Below are positions 8,591-17,347 of a stretch of 37,352 nt of DNA, one piece after another. The notes beneath the pieces are model-generated. The model was not told the origin of the DNA, ran no database searches, and saw only the letters and a list, made by a program, of their open reading frames with translations. The position numbers were made by a program, and so were the translations under genes. Source of the stretch: an uncultured Clostridium sp. (lineage in GTDB: Bacteria > Bacillota > Clostridia > TANB77 > CAG-508); contig CAMOBD010000009.1 in assembly GCA_946578345.1 (NCBI GenBank), positions 1 through 37,352 of the forward strand, written 5' to 3'. Positions within the stretch are counted from its first letter, which is position 1; every line of letters begins with the position of its first letter.

Positions 8591-10243
8591 ATGATGAAAG
8601 TTACTTTTTTAGGAGCAACAAAAACAGTTACTGGTTCTAACTTTTTAGTGGAAGGTGCTGGAAAAAAGTTTTTAGTAGATTGTGGAATGTATCAAGGTTC
8701 TGCATCTGATGAGTTTGAAAATGAAGCACCATTTTTATTTGATGTACATGATATAGATTTTATGCTGCTTACACATGCACATATTGACCATTCTGGAAGA
8801 ATACCAAAGTTATACAATGAGGGGTATAGAAATAGTGTGTATGCAACAAAGGCAACTTGTGATTTGTGTTCAATAATGCTTCCAGATAGTGGACATATTC
8901 AAGAAATGGAAGTTGAATGGAAAAATAGAAAAAGAGAAAGAAAAGGAGAAGACCCTTTACCACCACTATATACAGCAGAAGATGCAGCAAAGTGTTTAGA
9001 AATTTTTAAACCAGTTCAATATGATGAAATTATAGATATTGATGAAAATATTAAGGCAAGATTTAATGACGCCGGTCATATGCTAGGCTCTGCGATTATA
9101 GAAGTATGGGTTACAGAGGGAGATAAAACAGAAAAGATAGTATTTACTGGTGACCTAGGAAATAATGATATACCACTACTATCTCCTCCAACAATGATAG
9201 AAAGTGCAGACTATCTTGTAATGGAATCAACATATGGAAATAGATTACATATGAGAAATGATGACAAAGCAAGCATGTTCCTAGATATTGTATATGAAAC
9301 ATTAGAAAAAGGTGGTACTGTAGTAATTCCATCATTTGCGGTAGGAAGAACTCAAGAAATATTATTTGAATTAAATAGAATTAAAGAAGAAAAGCATGAT
9401 GAAGAATTCTATAAAAAATATAAAAGATTGATGAGTGTCCCAGTTTATGTAGATAGTCCTTTAGCAATATCTGCTACAGAAGTGTTTAAGGAAAATATGA
9501 ATTTATTTAATGAAGAGACACAAGCTATTATAAATTCAGGAGATAATCCGCTTGAATTTGATGGACTTAAATTTACAAGAACTGCTGACGAGTCAAAAGC
9601 ATTAAATGCAAGTAATGAATCCGCAATAATAATCTCTGCCAGTGGAATGTGTGAAGTAGGAAGAATAAAACATCATTTAAAACATCATCTATGGGAGCCA
9701 AATAGTACAATACTTTTTGTTGGATATCAAGCTCCAGGTACACTAGGTAGAAAACTAGTAGATGGAGAGAAAAAAGTAAAAATATTTGGAGAAGAAATTG
9801 CAGTAAATGCAAGGATAGAGTATATAGAAGGATATTCAGGACATGCAGACCAAGAATGGCTTATGAATTTTGTATATTCATTTATCACAAAACCAAAACA
9901 CATATTTTTAGTACATGGAGAGCCAGAAGGTCAAAAAGTGTTAAAATCTAAGTTAGAGGAAAACACCGATATACCTATAACAATACCAGATTTTGGAGAA
10001 AGCTACGAACTAGAAGAAAATGTAGAAATGGTAGGAAAGGCAAAAGAAGGAAGCAAGCAAAGATATCTAAGATTAGAAGTGCTTGAAAGAATGAACACAT
10101 TAAAAGAAGAATTAGAAGATATGTCAAACATAGTAAAAGAAGAGTACTTAGATAAAGATTCGAGTGATGAAGATGTTGTAAGGCTAAAAGATAGGTTAAA
10201 GGAATTGGAGCAACAAATTGTGAGAATTGTGGAGAATAAGTAG
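8591..10243 (+). CDS. Beta-CASP metallo-beta-lactamase RNA-processing nuclease
   Basis: This 550-residue protein belongs to the MBL-fold exonuclease/CPSF-like family (COG1236 type). The zinc site is visible as HAHIDH at residues 62-67, with a further metal-binding motif in FTGDLGNND and a conserved DAGHMLGS. The beta-CASP part contains SASGMCEVGRIKHHLKHH, and the RNA-specificity region has YSGHADQEWL and LVHGEPEG. Members cleave RNA in the cytoplasm. A charged C-terminal extension of about 70 residues may be a coiled coil. ATG at 8591 and ATG at 8594 are both possible; TTGGAGGAAA lies just upstream. It is not RNase J, which has a different arrangement. A structured intergenic element lies on each side of the gene. 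Confidence 0.9.
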   Translation: MMKVTFLGATKTVTGSNFLVEGAGKKFLVDCGMYQGSASDEFENEAPFLFDVHDIDFMLLTHAHIDHSGRIPKLYNEGYRNSVYATKATCDLCSIMLPDSGHIQEMEVEWKNRKRERKGEDPLPPLYTAEDAAKCLEIFKPVQYDEIIDIDENIKARFNDAGHMLGSAIIEVWVTEGDKTEKIVFTGDLGNNDIPLLSPPTMIESADYLVMESTYGNRLHMRNDDKASMFLDIVYETLEKGGTVVIPSFAVGRTQEILFELNRIKEEKHDEEFYKKYKRLMSVPVYVDSPLAISATEVFKENMNLFNEETQAIINSGDNPLEFDGLKFTRTADESKALNASNESAIIISASGMCEVGRIKHHLKHHLWEPNSTILFVGYQAPGTLGRKLVDGEKKVKIFGEEIAVNARIEYIEGYSGHADQEWLMNFVYSFITKPKHIFLVHGEPEGQKVLKSKLEENTDIPITIPDFGESYELEENVEMVGKAKEGSKQRYLRLEVLERMNTLKEELEDMSNIVKEEYLDKDSSDEDVVRLKDRLKELEQQIVRIVENK

Positions 10244-10250
10244 TAGGTTG

Positions 10251-10402
10251 CTGTTTAATGGTTTTCAAATTATGTATGTCCTGCAACGGTAGTTCTAATT
10301 AAAATAGCCTCACTCCGTCCCGACGGAGCTCCCTGCTCCGTTCGGCGATTTTAATTAGAAGCTCCCTGCGCGGACTTTAAATTCATCTTAACCATTAAAC
10401 AG
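10251..10402 (-). ncRNA. Structured element, family 2, copy A
   Basis: Outer arms CTGTTTAATGGTT and AACCATTAAACAG (10251-10263 and 10390-10402) are perfect complements. A second perfect stem of 13 bases (10293-10305 and 10348-10360) encloses a GC-rich centre with alternative CTCCGT/ACGGAG pairings. The internal sequence of about 110 bases reappears in reverse orientation near 19760-19860, where both stems keep pairing but change sequence. That is the covariation expected of a folded RNA. Strand is taken from the orientation of copy B, which is itself uncertain. No known RNA family is recognised. Confidence 0.55.
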
Positions 10403-10438
10403 TAAGAATAAAAAATAAAAAATAGAGGAGAAGAACAG

Positions 10439-12376
10439 ATGAAGAATAAGTATTTTAATGATGCGATAATTGGTGGAAAAGACATAACAGCAAGTTATAC
10501 AAGAAATGGTGAGTTATTAAGGTTAATGCATAGTACACCTGACTTTAGGCAGTTTTTAGATTTCTTCCATACAGGTGTGAAAGTAAATGACTCTTGCATA
10601 ATTTACTTGCATGAAGACCAAAACAATAGATATAATCAATATTATACAGAAGATACAAATGTACTTAATACCGAAATAGAAAATACATATTTCAATTTAC
10701 AAATAAAGCAAACTGACTTTGTATCAATGAAAAATAGTGTATTAGTAAAAAGATATATATTTAAAAATAATAATGTTATAGACTTGAATGTGAATTTTTT
10801 GATACACTCAAAACTATTGTCAAATCCAAATAATATGGTTGGGTCTAAGTTAGAGAATAATGTACTTTTGCAATATAGCCATAATAATACAATGTGCATG
10901 TTTTCTAAGAAAGAGATAAATTCGCATCAATTAAATGACACAGATAACAATATAGGAAGCGGAGTAATACATGACAAAGATTATATAGGAATGAGCTCTG
11001 ACTCAAGCATAAACTATGAAATAGGTGTGCTAAAGCCAGGAGAAACAAAAGAACTTGACATATACATGTATTTTATAGAAAATGAAAAAGTGTCAAAAGA
11101 AGAAATGTGGAAAAATATAGAAGAAATAAGAAAACAAGATGCATCAAAAGAACAATCAAGTGTAGAGAGATATTGGAAAAAATATGTAAAAGACCATATA
11201 AATATTGAGCTAAAAGAAGAAAATAGTGAGTATAATAAAAAATTCAATAAAATATATAAGAGGAGTATCTTGCTATTTCCACTACTTACAAATAAAGAAA
11301 CAGGCGGAGTTGCAGCAGCAGTTGAAGTAGACGAAAACTTAACACAATGTGGAAGATATGGATATTGTTGGCCACGTGATGCAGTATTTATAACAAGAGC
11401 ATTTGACAAAGTAAAAATGACAAAAGAAACAGAAAAATTCTATAAAGTATTCTGCAAAAACACACAAAGTAAGAACGGAATGTGGGAACAAAGATTTTAT
11501 ACAGATGGAAGATTAGCACCATGTTGGGGGTACCAAATAGACGAAACAGCAGGAGTAGTATATGGAGCAAATGAACACTATAAAGCAACTGGAGATAAAA
11601 AATTCTTAAAAGACGTTTTAAAAATGTGTGAAAATGCAGTAAAATTCTTGTGCATTTACTTAGACAATATTTTTGGACTACATGATGACAGTGATGTGGT
11701 AAAAAACGAAATAGAAAAAACATATCATACAGAAGATAGAAATAAATTGCCAGTAAGCTATGACTTGTGGGAAATGCATGAAGGAGTTCACTTGTACTCA
11801 TTAGCAAGCATATATGCAGCATTTGAAGCAATGTTTGAAATGTATGATGTATTTAAGACCGAATATGAAGAAAAAAATAGACTAAAACAAGAAAGCATAA
11901 ACAAACTAGCAAAAAAAGTGGACATGTACAAAAAAGAAATGGAAAAATACATAAAAGCACACATGTATAATGAAAACACAAAAACATTAAAAAGAAATGC
12001 AAGCGATGAAATCACAGACATGAGCGTGATTGGAGCAGTAGTACCATTTAAGATGTATAAACCAAAAGAAAAGAAAATACTAAACACAGTAGAAAAAATA
12101 AACATGACTTTACGAACATACACAGGAGGATACCTAAGATTTGAGGGAGACCACTATAGAGAGGGAAAAAGCCCATGGTCAATAACAACACTATGGATGG
12201 CAATGTACTATAAAGAAGCAGGAGAAAAGAAAAAAGCACAAGAATGCATAGACTACATAGTAAACAGCGCAAACCAACACGGACTTATAGGAGAACAAAT
12301 CGACAATAACACAATGCAGCCAAACTGGGTAATAGGCCTAGCCTGGGCCCACGCAATGTTCATTTTGGGAATTTAG
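10439..12376 (+). CDS. Glycoside hydrolase family 15 (glucoamylase-like) protein
   Basis: The 645-residue product has an N-terminal beta-rich domain and a C-terminal (alpha/alpha)6-barrel typical of GH15 enzymes, which hydrolyse alpha-glucosidic bonds in starch, dextrins or trehalose. Diagnostic segments are CGRYGYCWPRDA at residues 304-315, DLWEMHEG at 442-449 (E445 a likely general acid) and GEQID at 618-622 (E619 a likely general base). No signal peptide is present, so it should act inside the cell, perhaps on stored glycogen or imported dextrins. ATG at 10439 follows GAGGAGAAG. It is probably monocistronic, lying between a structured element and a REP-like palindrome. The palindrome's left arm includes the last three codons. 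The exact substrate cannot be read from the sequence. Confidence 0.88.
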   Translation: MKNKYFNDAIIGGKDITASYTRNGELLRLMHSTPDFRQFLDFFHTGVKVNDSCIIYLHEDQNNRYNQYYTEDTNVLNTEIENTYFNLQIKQTDFVSMKNSVLVKRYIFKNNNVIDLNVNFLIHSKLLSNPNNMVGSKLENNVLLQYSHNNTMCMFSKKEINSHQLNDTDNNIGSGVIHDKDYIGMSSDSSINYEIGVLKPGETKELDIYMYFIENEKVSKEEMWKNIEEIRKQDASKEQSSVERYWKKYVKDHINIELKEENSEYNKKFNKIYKRSILLFPLLTNKETGGVAAAVEVDENLTQCGRYGYCWPRDAVFITRAFDKVKMTKETEKFYKVFCKNTQSKNGMWEQRFYTDGRLAPCWGYQIDETAGVVYGANEHYKATGDKKFLKDVLKMCENAVKFLCIYLDNIFGLHDDSDVVKNEIEKTYHTEDRNKLPVSYDLWEMHEGVHLYSLASIYAAFEAMFEMYDVFKTEYEEKNRLKQESINKLAKKVDMYKKEMEKYIKAHMYNENTKTLKRNASDEITDMSVIGAVVPFKMYKPKEKKILNTVEKINMTLRTYTGGYLRFEGDHYREGKSPWSITTLWMAMYYKEAGEKKKAQECIDYIVNSANQHGLIGEQIDNNTMQPNWVIGLAWAHAMFILGI

Positions 12377-12420
12377 GGACAGGCCCTAAATTCCCATTTG
12401 TGAGAAAATGGGGACAGACC
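12367..12420. repeat. REP-like palindromes left of the transposase
   Basis: GGGAATTTAGGG and CCCTAAATTCCC (12367-12378 and 12384-12395) form a perfect 12-base inverted repeat around ACAGG. The left arm contains the final codons and TAG stop of the GH15 gene. A second unit with GAGAAAATGGGGACAGACC follows at 12401-12420. Related units lie on the other side of the transposase gene. Confidence 0.7.
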
Positions 12421-12473
12421 TTAGATATAGTTAAAAAGTAACCTTAAGATAATATAATTGTAAATTTTTAGTA

Positions 12474-12512
12474 AAAACTATAGCAAATTTATAAAAAATA
12501 TGCTATAGTTTT
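12474..12512. terminator. Bidirectional terminator-like hairpin
   Basis: AAAACTATAGCA (12474-12485) and TGCTATAGTTTT (12501-12512) form a perfect 12-base stem with A-rich and T-rich ends. It lies between the GH15 gene and the transposase and could stop transcription in either direction. Confidence 0.55.
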
Positions 12513-12576
12513 ATTTGTTAAGGGCTAAGTTACTATCAAGGGGTGAATAATTATTTAATAAAATTATAATAAAGGA

Positions 12577-13371
12577 GTGATTAATATCCCTAGAGATAGT
12601 AGAAACAATTCAAAAACTAATACAAACACTTATCATGTAATACTAAGAGGAATAAACAAACAAGATATATTCCTAGATAATTTTGATAAAAGTAAATTTT
12701 TTAAAGAACTAAAGAAATCTAAAGAAGAATTTGAATATGAAATATATGCTTATATTCTAATGAATAATCATACTCATATTGTTATTCACGATGAAGAAGA
12801 CAATATGTCAGACATCTTTCATAAGCTTTGCACAGTATATGCAATGTACTTTAACAGCAAATATGAAAGGGTTGGACATGTTTTTCAAAATAGATTTAAG
12901 AGTATAGGAGTAGATACGGATACATATTTACTAAATTTGGTAAGATACATTCATAGAAATCCAGAAAAAGATGGAATAGGCAAAATGAAAGACTATGCTT
13001 GGAGTAGTTATAAAGAATACATATATAATAAAAATATAACGGACACTGATTTAGTACTGAATTTGTTTAGTGACAATAGAAAAGAAGCTATACAAAAATT
13101 TGAGAAATTTAATGAAATTCAAGAAAACAAATATACAAGTGCAGAATTTGAAATGGAAAATGCAATTACAGATGAAGAAGCAATACATTTTATTAAGTTA
13201 ACATTAAAAACAGATAATATATTATCTATTCTTAATTATAATCACGAAAAAAGAAATGAATTAATTAATGAAATTTATAAGATAAAAGGGATTAGTGTTA
13301 AACAAATGTGTAGAATATTAGGACTAGATAAAAATGTTATATATAGAGCTATAAAAGAAAAATTAATTTAA
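12577..13371 (+). CDS. REP-associated tyrosine transposase-like protein (Y1/IS200 superfamily)
   Basis: The Y1 transposase core is clear: YHVILRGINKQDIF near the start, the metal-binding His-x-His in MNNHTHIVIH, GHVFQNRFKS, and LVRYIHRNPEKDG, which holds the probable nucleophilic tyrosine. A C-terminal extension of about 90 residues ends in a helix-turn-helix-like segment (SVKQMCRILGLDKNVIYRAI). These traits fit domesticated RAYT proteins that process REP sequences rather than classical IS200 (about 150 residues). REP-like palindromes flank the gene. The start is odd. The listed GTG at 12577 is inside AAAGGAGTG, and the codon at the ideal spacing is ATC at 12586, followed by CCTAGAGAT; the family usually begins MPR. 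The ancestral ATG may therefore be mutated. Confidence 0.82.
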   Translation: MINIPRDSRNNSKTNTNTYHVILRGINKQDIFLDNFDKSKFFKELKKSKEEFEYEIYAYILMNNHTHIVIHDEEDNMSDIFHKLCTVYAMYFNSKYERVGHVFQNRFKSIGVDTDTYLLNLVRYIHRNPEKDGIGKMKDYAWSSYKEYIYNKNITDTDLVLNLFSDNRKEAIQKFEKFNEIQENKYTSAEFEMENAITDEEAIHFIKLTLKTDNILSILNYNHEKRNELINEIYKIKGISVKQMCRILGLDKNVIYRAIKEKLI

Positions 13372-13388
13372 TACTAATGAGAATTAGT

Positions 13389-13484
13389 TGGATTTGCCCC
13401 AATTTCATAGAAAGAGAAATTTGAGGCCTGTCCCTATTTTACCATAAATGGGAATTTGGGGCCTGTCCCTATTTTCTCACAAGG
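13389..13484. repeat. Pair of REP-like repeats right of the transposase
   Basis: Two direct units, AATTTGAGGCCTGTCCCTATTTT (split as AATTTGAGGCC and TGTCCCTATTTT, 13414-13436) and AATTTGGGGCC followed by TGTCCCTATTTT (13452-13474), are near-identical. In reverse complement they contain GGGACAGGCC, as at 12376. They occupy the space between the transposase and radA and end just before the radA ribosome-binding site. Confidence 0.7.
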
Positions 13485-13496
13485 AGGAAAACGGAA

Positions 13497-14876
13497 ATGG
13501 CGAAGAGCAAGACTGTGTTTGTGTGCAGTAGTTGTGGATATGAGTCGGCAAAATGGCTTGGAAAGTGCCCTGCATGCAATGAATGGAATAGTTTTTATGA
13601 AGAAAAAGTTGTGAATACATCTAGTACATCAGGTGGAAAGAGTAGTGCAAGCAAGGAGAAAAGTATGCCTCGTAAGCTAAAAGAGGTAGAAGGTATAGAG
13701 ACTACTAGGACAAGTACTGGGATAGGAGAGCTTGATAGAGTTCTAGGTGGAGGCTTGGTTAAAGGTTCGCTTGTATTGGTTGGTGGAGAGCCTGGTATTG
13801 GTAAGTCTACATTGATTTTGCAGCTTTGTGATAGGGTGAAAGGAGAAGGAAAGGTTCTCTATGTTTCTGGAGAGGAGTCAGCAGAACAAGTAAAAATTAG
13901 AGCAGATAGGCTAAATATAAATAATGATGATTTAATGTTTTTGGGAGAGACAAATATAGATAATGTACAAGATGCAATAATGTCTATAAATCCAAAACTT
14001 GTTATTATAGACTCAATCCAAACAATGTACTCTGAAGAGATTACTTCTGCAGCTGGTACTGTGAGCCAGGTAAGAGAGATTACTGCTAGAATTATGAGAA
14101 TGTGCAAAGATAATGGCATAACAACTATAATAATTGGTCATGTTACTAAAGATGGAAATATTGCAGGTCCTAGAGTGCTTGAGCATATGGTAGATACTGT
14201 GCTTTACTTAGAAGGAGAAAGATATTTTTCATATAGAATTCTAAGAAGTGTAAAAAACAGATTTGGCTCAACGAATGAGGTTGGTATGTTCGAAATGCAG
14301 AATGAGGGCATGGTTGAGATTACTAATCCTTCTTCTATTCTAATTTCAGAAAGAGAGGATAATCCAGCAGGCTCTGTAATAGTTGCTAGTATGGAAGGAA
14401 CAAGACCATTATTAGTAGAACTTCAAGCACTTACAACTCCAAGTGTTTTTGGTATTCCAAAAAGAACTGCAAATGGTATAGATTATAACAGACTGGCTGT
14501 GCTAATGGCGGTTATGGAGAAAAGAGCCGGCTTAGCACTTGGTACACAAGATGTATATCTAAATGTAGTAAGTGGCATAAAACTTGTAGAACCGGCAATT
14601 GACTTAGGAATAGTACTTGCTTGTGCTTCTAGTTTTAAAAATATTAGTATACCACAAGATGTTGTGGCAATAGGAGAAGTGGGACTAACAGGAGAAGTTA
14701 GAGCTGTAAATATGATTGAAAAGAGAATTAAGGAAGCAGAGAAGTTAGGATTTAAGAAATGTATCATACCAGAAAGTAATAAAAAACTATTGAAAGATAA
14801 TTACAAATTAGATATAATAGGGGTTAGAAATGTTAATGATGCAATTAGAGGATTGCAACTAAGGAATAGTAAGTAA
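13497..14876 (+). CDS. radA: DNA repair protein RadA
   Basis: The product is a 459-residue RadA (Sms) homologue, which promotes branch migration and processing of recombination intermediates. A zinc finger uses C10, C13, C24 and C27. The RecA-like ATPase has Walker A GEPGIGKST at residues 97-105 and the hallmark KNRFG motif at 253-257. The C-terminal third is the Lon-protease-like domain. Full family length is present. The ATG at 13497 is preceded by AAGGAGGAAAACGG. disA lies downstream, 90 bases away. The radA-disA pairing is common in Firmicutes, where RadA is known to restrain DisA synthesis in Bacillus. The REP-like repeats on both sides do not disturb the frame. Confidence 0.97.
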   Translation: MAKSKTVFVCSSCGYESAKWLGKCPACNEWNSFYEEKVVNTSSTSGGKSSASKEKSMPRKLKEVEGIETTRTSTGIGELDRVLGGGLVKGSLVLVGGEPGIGKSTLILQLCDRVKGEGKVLYVSGEESAEQVKIRADRLNINNDDLMFLGETNIDNVQDAIMSINPKLVIIDSIQTMYSEEITSAAGTVSQVREITARIMRMCKDNGITTIIIGHVTKDGNIAGPRVLEHMVDTVLYLEGERYFSYRILRSVKNRFGSTNEVGMFEMQNEGMVEITNPSSILISEREDNPAGSVIVASMEGTRPLLVELQALTTPSVFGIPKRTANGIDYNRLAVLMAVMEKRAGLALGTQDVYLNVVSGIKLVEPAIDLGIVLACASSFKNISIPQDVVAIGEVGLTGEVRAVNMIEKRIKEAEKLGFKKCIIPESNKKLLKDNYKLDIIGVRNVNDAIRGLQLRNSK

Positions 14877-14892
14877 AAGATGTGTTTAGAAT

Positions 14893-14953
14893 AGAGGCCT
14901 GTCCCAAAATTCTCAAAAATGAGAAAATAGGGACTGTCCCCAAATTCTCAAAA
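14893..14953. repeat. REP-like repeat pair between radA and disA
   Basis: GGCCTGTCCC at 14897-14906 and GGGACTGTCCCC at 14930-14941 lie in opposite orientations, each followed or preceded by AAATTCTCA. The small hairpin TCTCAAAAATGAGA (14911-14924) is in the middle. The disA ribosome-binding site AAAGGAGTGA follows immediately, so this structure could influence disA translation. Confidence 0.6.
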
Positions 14954-14966
14954 GGAGTGAATATAG

Positions 14967-16037
14967 TTGGCTAATAATAATGACATACAAGAAGTTTTGA
15001 AGCAAATTGCACCTGGTACTCAGATACGCAATGGCTTGGAAAATATTTTGAATGCTAAGACTGGAGCTTTAATAGCTGTGGCTGATAAGCAAGAAGTTCT
15101 AGATTTAGTTGATGGTGGGTTTAGGTTGGATGTTGATTTTAGTCCAGCTAAATTATATGAGCTTGCTAAAATGGATGGAGCTATTATTTTGAGCTCTGAT
15201 TTTAAGAAAATATTATATGCCAATGCTCAGCTTATTCCATCTCCAGATATATATACTACTGAGACTGGTACTAGACATAGAACAGCAGAACGTACTGCAA
15301 AACAGACTGGAGCCTTGGTAATTAGTATTTCTCAAAGAAGAGGGATAATTACTATTTTTAGAGGTAATGATAGATATGTACTTAAAGATTCTGCTACAGT
15401 TATTTCAAAAGCAAATCAAGCCTTACAAATAGTAGAGAAATATAAGAAAGTATTTGATAATAAAATAAATATGCTAAATGAATATGAATTTAATGACATT
15501 GTGACTTTAGAAAATGTAATTACTGCTATACAAAGGGCTGAGATGGTTAAAAAAATTGCTGAAGAAGTTACAAGAGCTATTGATGAACTGGGAGAAGAAG
15601 GAAGACTTCTTGAAATGCAATTGGATGAAACTGTAGGCGACTTAGATAAAGAAGAACTTTTATTAATAAAAGACTATATAGCTCCAGGAAAGAAGAGAAC
15701 TGCAGATAGAATTTTAGAAGAACTTAAAAAGATAGACTATGATAATCTTATAAAATCTGAGAAAATAGCAAACTTACTAGGATATGAAGATTTTGATAAT
15801 TATGATGAGATAGGAGTATATACAAGAGGATATAGAATTTTAAGTAAAGTTCCAAGAATGCCAAGTAATATAGTTGAAAACTTAGTTAAATCTTTTAAAT
15901 CTTTCCAACATATATTAGTTGCAGACATACCACAACTTGATGATGTTGATGGTATAGGTGAGGTTAGAGCTAGAACAATAAAGCAGTCATTAAAGAGAAT
16001 GCAAGAACAATTTGTGTTTGATAATTTTATTGGGTAA
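14967..16037 (+). CDS. disA: DNA integrity scanning protein DisA, cyclic-di-AMP synthase
   Basis: DisA condenses two ATP into cyclic-di-AMP and links output to DNA integrity. The N-terminal DAC domain shows the catalytic DGA at residues 70-72 and the nucleotide-binding GTRHR at 101-105. A helical linker follows (about 150-280), and the C-terminus has a helix-hairpin-helix DNA-binding segment around LDDVDGIGEVRARTI. The length of 356 residues is typical. The start is TTG at 14967 behind AAAGGAGTGA. The gene follows radA, as in other Firmicutes. A second diadenylate cyclase, cdaA, is encoded 1.3 kb downstream. All catalytic motifs are intact, so activity is expected. Confidence 0.97.
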   Translation: MANNNDIQEVLKQIAPGTQIRNGLENILNAKTGALIAVADKQEVLDLVDGGFRLDVDFSPAKLYELAKMDGAIILSSDFKKILYANAQLIPSPDIYTTETGTRHRTAERTAKQTGALVISISQRRGIITIFRGNDRYVLKDSATVISKANQALQIVEKYKKVFDNKINMLNEYEFNDIVTLENVITAIQRAEMVKKIAEEVTRAIDELGEEGRLLEMQLDETVGDLDKEELLLIKDYIAPGKKRTADRILEELKKIDYDNLIKSEKIANLLGYEDFDNYDEIGVYTRGYRILSKVPRMPSNIVENLVKSFKSFQHILVADIPQLDDVDGIGEVRARTIKQSLKRMQEQFVFDNFIG

Positions 16038-16051
16038 AGGTTTTGACAAAA

Positions 16052-16098
16052 GGGACACTCCATAAGTGTAAAAAGAAATTGACAAAAAGGAGTGTCCC
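16052..16098. repeat. GGGACACTCC palindrome after disA
   Basis: GGGACACTCC (16052-16061) and GGAGTGTCCC (16089-16098) are perfect complements. TTGACAAAA and AAGTGTAAAAA each occur twice around them. This is another GGGAC-type element with its own arm sequence. Confidence 0.6.
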
Positions 16099-16125
16099 CA
16101 AGTGTAAAAAATAGAATAAAAACAA

Positions 16126-16154
16126 TTGTATTCTACAAAAACATGTGGTAAAAT
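16126..16154 (+). promoter_or_regulatory. Probable sigma-A promoter of the cyclophilin/cdaA cluster
   Basis: TTGTAT (16126-16131) and TAAAAT (16149-16154) are 17 bases apart. The cyclophilin ATG is 35 bases beyond the -10 box. The same transcript could carry the 43-residue gene, cdaA and truA. Confidence 0.55.
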
Positions 16155-16188
16155 AGTACAAGCATAAAAAGGAAAGGAAGAAAATTAA

Positions 16189-17151
16189 ATGAACAAAACA
16201 GTTACAAGAATTTTATTAATTTTGGGGATTTTATTAGCAATTGTAGCAATTGCATTTGTAAGTTATGGAGTATACAAAAAAGTTACCTTGGATATACCAA
16301 ATCCAGTAGCTACAATGGAAGTTGAAGGTTATGGAACTATAAAGATTGAGCTATATCCAGATAAGGCACCAAATACGGTAGCAAACTTTATTAGACTTGC
16401 TAATAGAGGCTTCTATAATGGAACAACTTTCCATAGAACAATGCCAAATTTTGTTATTCAAGGTGGAGCAAAAGACGGAGACGCAACAGCTTCTCCAACA
16501 CTTAGCGACATATATGATTTAGATACAGTTTTGAATGATAAAGATACTTTTAATTCAATATTAGAGCAATATTACGATAATGAGTATACTTTATCAGATG
16601 ATGCAAATACTGTAATAACATCATATTCACAAATGAAATCATATATAGAAGAAAATGAAGATGGAAAAAGTGAATTTGAAAATTTCTTAAATACTGCTTA
16701 CAACATTGAAGGCGAGTTTATTGCAAATGGATTTGATGATAACAACTTAAAACATGAACAAGGTGTTATCTCAATGGCTAGAAGTGATTATAGTACATAT
16801 GGCTATACTACAGAAGGATATAATTCAGCAGGATGTCAATTTTTTATTACAACAGTGGATAGTAGTTCTTTAGATGGAATTTATTCTGCATTTGGTAAAG
16901 TTACAGAAGGAATGGATGTTGTTGACAAAATAGCAAATGTAGAAGTATACTATAGAGATACTGAAGTTGATGCAAATTATGAAGTACCAACAGATGAAGA
17001 CGGAAATGAAATTGCATCAGATACGCCAAAGGAAGAGCCAGTTATTACAAGTATTACTGTAGAGACATATGGTGTAGACTATGGAGCACCTGAGACAGTA
17101 GTTCCATTTGATTTGAGTTCACTATTTGGATCACAGTTATTAGGATATTAA
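16189..17151 (+). CDS. Membrane-anchored cyclophilin-type peptidyl-prolyl isomerase
   Basis: The protein has 320 residues. A single hydrophobic segment at about residues 7-29 anchors it, with the remainder probably extracytoplasmic. The cyclophilin fold runs from about residue 40, with catalytic-site segments FHRTMPNFVIQGG at 81-93 and GVISMARSD and CQFFITT further on. An unusual acidic insertion of about 90 residues (about 100-190) separates the two halves of the fold. The C-terminus also extends beyond the domain. Such proteins catalyse proline isomerisation during folding of exported proteins. ATG at 16189 follows GGAAAGGAAG. It is probably the first gene of a cluster with cdaA. Essential residues appear present, so activity is likely. 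Confidence 0.9.
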   Translation: MNKTVTRILLILGILLAIVAIAFVSYGVYKKVTLDIPNPVATMEVEGYGTIKIELYPDKAPNTVANFIRLANRGFYNGTTFHRTMPNFVIQGGAKDGDATASPTLSDIYDLDTVLNDKDTFNSILEQYYDNEYTLSDDANTVITSYSQMKSYIEENEDGKSEFENFLNTAYNIEGEFIANGFDDNNLKHEQGVISMARSDYSTYGYTTEGYNSAGCQFFITTVDSSSLDGIYSAFGKVTEGMDVVDKIANVEVYYRDTEVDANYEVPTDEDGNEIASDTPKEEPVITSITVETYGVDYGAPETVVPFDLSSLFGSQLLGY

Positions 17152-17190
17152 TAAGAATATAATAATAATTAAAAGGAAGGAAGAATAAAA

Positions 17191-17322
17191 ATGGCTGAGA
17201 ATAAAGAAAAGGTAAAAAGAGATATTGGAAGAATTGCTACCAAAATAGTTGCTGCAATCCTTGCACTAGTTATGATATTAGCTGTAGGAGCAACCTTAGT
17301 ATATTATTTAACAGTTGCATAA
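17191..17322 (+). CDS. 43-residue single-span membrane protein
   Basis: This small ORF begins at ATG 17191 with AAAGGAAGGAAG upstream and encodes 43 residues: a charged N-terminus (MAENKEKVKRD), a hydrophobic helix at about residues 17-41, and a short end at TVA. It is too short for many gene-callers. Spacing to the cyclophilin (39 bases) and to cdaA (25 bases) suggests co-transcription. No family is recognised. The SecE-like size and topology are only superficial, since the usual SecE signature is not evident. Its position directly before cdaA suggests it could interact with that membrane cyclase, but this is inference. Confidence 0.7.
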   Translation: MAENKEKVKRDIGRIATKIVAAILALVMILAVGATLVYYLTVA

Positions 17323-17347
17323 AATATAATAAAAAGAGGAAAATTAT

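Noticed and set aside
8446..8640. A 64-residue ORF before the nuclease gene
   Set aside because: It crosses the stems of the structured element and overlaps the nuclease start; no ribosome-binding site or plausible protein.
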